In this document: in pieces, positions 60,129 to 64,000 of the stretch | Layout of the letters: each line of letters opens with the position of its first letter | Numbering within the stretch: position 1 is the stretch's first letter | NCBI GenBank assembly: GCA_019671005.1 | Contig: CM033726.1 | Coordinates: forward strand, 5,215,213-5,279,212 | Origin: Hibiscus mutabilis | Taxonomy: Eukaryota; Streptophyta; Magnoliopsida; Malvales; Malvaceae | Length of the DNA stretch: 64,000 nucleotides | Direction of reading: 5' to 3' | Program-made: the position numbers and the translations under genes | The notes under the pieces: generated by a model | What the model was told of the DNA's origin: nothing | Database searches by the model: none | What the model saw: the letters and a program-made list of their open reading frames with translations, nothing else

Positions 60129-63024
60129 TGTAACACCCTAACCAGTATTCTATTTTTAATACCAATTAGAGTATCACATAAAGAATATACCAACATTTCT
60201 CTTAAATATTTATAAGAAAAGTTATAAATTATTCATTTTACTATTTATTGCATAGTGTCATATTTCGAATTTTTATCATATCAAATTAGGTCCGATTTCA
60301 GGCAGCAACTTAACAATTCTTATTTATGATTTATATAGAACATAACTTCCTAAAATAAAAATTTACCCGATTACTCTATTTAACCGGTTTTTAATATAAT
60401 ATAACTACTTATCGTTTACTATAAACATAAACTACTTTATATGTTATTACAAACCATGTATAAACTAGTATATAACCGATAATTTTTTACCATATATATG
60501 CCATCTAGAAGCATCAAAACACATCAAAAGATGTTATTACTGATACCGTTGTTATACTCCAGATAAGTAGGATGCCTATAACTCCTTACTCCGATCCTTG
60601 ATACCTTCCTACGCGTGAAAACCATCACACGCTAAGTATACACTTAGTGAGACAATAATAATATTCAGTGCAACATAACATAATTATAACAATTATCATA
60701 TATAAAATTTTTATGCATCATGATCACTAGAAATGCATTACCATCATGTTAATCATGTATTAACATAATATAACCGGATATAAATTTCTTACCAAAATAC
60801 TTGCCATAGTTTCAAGAGATTATAAACTCTTTCCCTGTTTATCATTTATATTTCAATAAAACTTAGCCCAAATATAACCTATGAGGACATTGTGTACACG
60901 AGTCAAATATGCATCGAAGTGCTAATACACATGAGGTCGTGCCCACCATCCGCACATTTATATGGCAGTGCTAACCATCCGCACATTTATAAAGTCGTGC
61001 TAACCATATACATTAAGTGTCCTTTATATACACTATAGTGCTAAACCGAGTATGCATCGTGCTGCTGGACTCTATGGCATGCCAACTATACCATGTCCCT
61101 CAATGACTTACTTGGGCATATTTTTCATATTTATTTCATCCAAGACAATGTATATCAATATAATTTACATTAGGCAGTTCATACCCGAAATAACATTTAT
61201 AATATAACATCAGATATAACTAGTGATCCATGCATTTATGTTCAATATTTGACATATTTAAAACATGTCAAATATATGATCAATGACATAAATATCATGC
61301 CAATATATAAACAAGGTAGACTTATCACAAGTCTTCCTACTGATGTATAAAACATCCATGTATCATGTTATGTATGCATTGCACTCACTTGGTGCCTCAC
61401 TAGCAACCTTACTGTCGATTCTAACTTTACTCTTGAAAATTTTCATTAGCTTTAAACTTGCTCGTATTACGATCTTGATCACGATCACGATCTATAAGAT
61501 TATCGATTACCAAACACATACATTTCAAAGCGTATGTTAGTATCATTCTAACATAGGCACATATTAGGAATAAAATTCCTAAAATCTTGTATTATTCATA
61601 TCCATCAACAATTCACAAGACATTCTCAAATCTCATCGTATAGCCATAAAATGAATTCTTTTAAATTCATCTCAACTTTCCAAATTATTCAAAATGGTCC
61701 CTTGCCATTGAACTTCAAATTCAATCATTAGACAACATATTCAAGCATTCCAAGAATACATTCAAGCTTAACACAATAATCTCTAATCACTTTCCATATT
61801 ACTCTCAAAATTTTCTTAATATGTCATTTGGTCCTCAACACTTTGTAAACTTCCAAATTGGTCCAAATAACATTCTAAACCTTGTAGAATTATTCTTACA
61901 CCATTTCTAACCTTAGGGGAATTTTCATAAAATTTCCCTAATTTATTCCTATAGGTTGAATATAAAGGGTCACCATACTCAAGATTTCCAACTTGATTCA
62001 AGCATGAATTCAACTTCTAAACCTCATTTTCAAGCTTCTATAATCATTTCCATATCAAAATCAATCCAAATTCAACTTCACATAAAAACCCTAACTTTAA
62101 ACAAAATAGGATTTAGCTACTTTCAAGTAGTTTCAATCATAATACAAGCTTGGATATAATTCTACAACAACAATTTCATCAAAATCTAATCTTAAATCAT
62201 CATATTTAAACATCCCTTCATCCATCATAATCATAAAACTAAGGTTTCAAGCAAGGAAAGCATGAATAAATGGTATCAAAAGATAAAGAATTTCATGGAG
62301 ATCAACTTTATATTTCATGCTTTCATCCAAAATCCAACTAAATAAGCTTGAAAATCAAAAATGAAATTTCTTCTTACCTTGGGAGAGGGTTTCGAACAAA
62401 GGGGAGAAAGATGGAGAAAATCTTGATTTTTCTATCCTTTTTAATTTAAGCCATTTATCATCTTTTTAATTAAATGAATTAAAAATTCATTTTATGACAA
62501 AATGACCATTTTGCCCTTATAATCCAATGTCCCACATCTTGCCACATATCAATCTACTCATCCAAGGGTCAAAAATAAGCCAAGGAGTTAGTGATTACCA
62601 ACTTTACCCTTGATAATTTCCAAAATTACAATCTTGCATTTTTGATCCAATGGCTCATATTTAACATGGAAAACTTACTTTAATCCAATGGTCCATGTTA
62701 AATCCTACTATTTTAAGACATGGAAATGACATTTTTAACCTTGCCTTATCATCCTTTAAAATATCTTGAATATCCATTCGATCCAATTATCCGAATATTT
62801 TTCTAAACTTTATCGCTTTATAGCCAATAATACAAACTCCGTACAAAAAATCTGGGTAACACAAAAACATCATTCTTGGGGGTGAACTATTCATTTACGG
62901 GACTAAAATACATAATTTTTTGAAATTACAATTTAGTCCCTAAACTTTTCTAAAGTTTATACTTTAGCCACAAAACTTTCAAAATTTTCATTTTAGTCAC
63001 TAGCCAAAAATTTAGGATATTACA
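60129..63024 (+). mobile_element. Solo LTR, 2.9 kb, TGTAACACCC...GATATTACA
   Basis: The segment begins TGTAACACCCTAACC and ends TTTAGGATATTACA. ACCAT lies on both sides (60124-60128 and 63025-63029), a perfect 5-bp duplication. No internal coding sequence and no second copy are seen. It sits between the ends of ndhL and the convergent DUF7054 gene. A long-LTR retrotransposon family is inferred. Because no paired LTR is present in the window, a small non-autonomous element that only looks like an LTR remains possible. Orientation by the TG start. Confidence 0.75.
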
Positions 63025-63094
63025 ACCATGTTCATCCATGATAAACACTATTCGGGTCCTTTATTTATTAAGAAAAGGTCATTGGATAGATTTT

Positions 63095-63596
63095 TTAATG
63101 GGAAGAGATCTTAATACCGAGGGACTTATGAATCCATGCCTTCCAATTCCCTGTTCCCTTCCTAGACACGGCCCTACTTGACCTTCCAACTTCTTCCATA
63201 CCCTCGGTCCTTGGTTTCTTGCACGACAAGAAATTCCTCGACCCTTGTGATTCAATCGTTTCCCATGGACACAGTGCTGCAACAACAGAGACAAAGTTAG
63301 ATCTTCTTCCCAAACCATTGAAAAACGGATATAAATTAAATGGGTTGGAATTTTAATAGAGACTCACCATCCAATCGAGTAGTAAGGCAATGAAGTAGGA
63401 AATCGTTGATGTTGGATTGAAGAACAGGGAGCCGACCCTCACGAGCATATGCTTTCAAAGCAGTATCGAGGACATCGGCAATGAGTTCTTCCTCGTTAAC
63501 AACGAAGCGTCTGGGCCCTGCACTTCCGAGAACCATGATGCTAACCAAGAGCCTGTTGCCCTTGGGACCCTGGTTCTTCTTCTTGCAAAGCAACAT
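63095..63596 (-). CDS. DUF7054 domain protein (At4g22758-like), two exons
   Basis: A small plant protein with a ubiquitin-like-fold DUF7054; biochemical role unknown. Exons on the minus strand are 63596-63368 and 63276-63095, with a GT-AG intron splitting an alanine codon; the product is 136 residues. Family marks: M-L-L-C-K-K-K start, G-N-R-L-L-V-S-I, V-L-G-S-A-G-P-R-R-F-V-V, A-L-K-A-Y-A-R-E-G-R-L-P-V-L, L-C-P-W-E-T-I, S-R-N-F-L-S-C-K-K-P. The tail is basic (R-S-S-R-A-V-S-R-K-G) and ends W-K-A-W-I-H-K-S-L. The ATG at 63596 was chosen because the frame upstream has only a TTG. The leader carries a candidate upstream ORF (63669-63818). Confidence 0.88.
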
Positions 63597-63668
63597 ATAC
63601 AAATAGAAATAAAAACAAGGGATGTTTATTAGTGTGGAGTTCTAAAAAAGGGTTTCTGCTGTTGGTGT

Positions 63669-63818
63669 TTACGGATCAAGGCCGAGACAGCGATAATACC
63701 AGCCTTCTCTGAAAGAACCGAACGCGGACGCAGAGGCTGCCGAAACAGGGAGGAGATAGCTCGCCCTTGATTTACAAAGGGAGACCATCAAAGTAGTACT
63801 GGGAACTGTTTCCACCAT
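63669..63818 (-). CDS. Candidate upstream ORF in the DUF7054 leader
   Basis: An ATG-started frame of 49 codons (ATG at 63818, TAA at 63671-63669) lies 72 nt before the DUF7054 start codon. It ends F-R-E-G-W-Y-Y-R-C-L-G-L-D-P and is alanine- and serine-rich before that. The surrounding 400 bp are less AT-rich than the rest of the flank, as expected for transcribed leader. I do not recognise the peptide. It could also be an exon of another transcript or chance. Confidence 0.35.
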   Translation of the reverse strand: MVETVPSTTLMVSLCKSRASYLLPVSAASASAFGSFREGWYYRCLGLDP

Positions 63819-64000
63819 TCACAAGGATGCTAAAAAGACCCAAACGAAAAGAACAAAAATGAGCCAAAGTTGTTTAGGTAGGGCAGATTTCAACAAGAGA
63901 ATGGGAAGGTTAAAGATACGTGAGGCTAAGGTCTTTCCCCTTTCAGGTTGCTTACGATGTTTTGAGAGGAAAAGGAGTTGGATTCCTGAGTTTATTATCG

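Noticed and set aside
1..64000. CRISPR array, bacterial operon or plastid insertion
   Set aside because: No regular repeat-spacer pattern, no close-packed genes and no recognisable plastid or mitochondrial gene; the window is plant nuclear DNA.

Overview
The window is plant nuclear DNA. Genes have GT-AG introns, intergenic DNA is AT-rich and full of transposons, and the recognisable genes are plant-specific: a pectinesterase with an inhibitor domain, the chloroplast NDH subunit NdhL, a plant AP180/ANTH protein and a DUF7054 protein. The repeat style (long-LTR gypsy-type elements, plant-mobile-domain genes, tRNA-like SINEs) suggests a dicot, perhaps Malvaceae such as cotton. That taxonomic guess is an inference I could not test.

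Layout. 0-20 kb is gene-poor: a decayed LINE with an RRM-type ORF1 (1.4-4.0 kb), SINE copies, several MITEs, a small PPR fragment and a solo LTR of 2.6 kb with a perfect 5-bp duplication (13574-16200). A pectinesterase with two exons lies at 20.2-22.2 kb. 22-28.7 kb is repeats, including a foldback MITE and a 404-bp hAT-like MITE. Only the last four coding exons of a minus-strand phosphoglucomutase are present (28770-29949); the rest is cut off at a 100-N assembly gap. 30-36.9 kb is repeats, including a short LINE-type insertion with an 18-bp duplication. 36932-47850 is a 10.9-kb Mutator-like element with a 9-bp duplication. It carries a dead plant-mobile-domain (PMD) gene, and a gypsy-type LTR element without pol is nested in it. 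The gene-rich right side holds a 15-exon clathrin-adaptor gene (48566-53245, minus), a 2.0-kb hAT-like element (54074-56025), five-exon ndhL (59045-59938, plus), a second solo LTR (60129-63024) and a two-exon DUF7054 gene (63095-63596, minus) with a candidate 49-codon upstream ORF.

The genes do not form one pathway. They act in pectin de-esterification in the wall, sugar-phosphate interconversion in the cytosol, clathrin-mediated endocytosis, and photosynthetic cyclic electron flow. All exon boundaries given were read by hand from splice sites, and exon lengths sum to intact frames. Transposon boundaries are firmest where a target-site duplication is stated.
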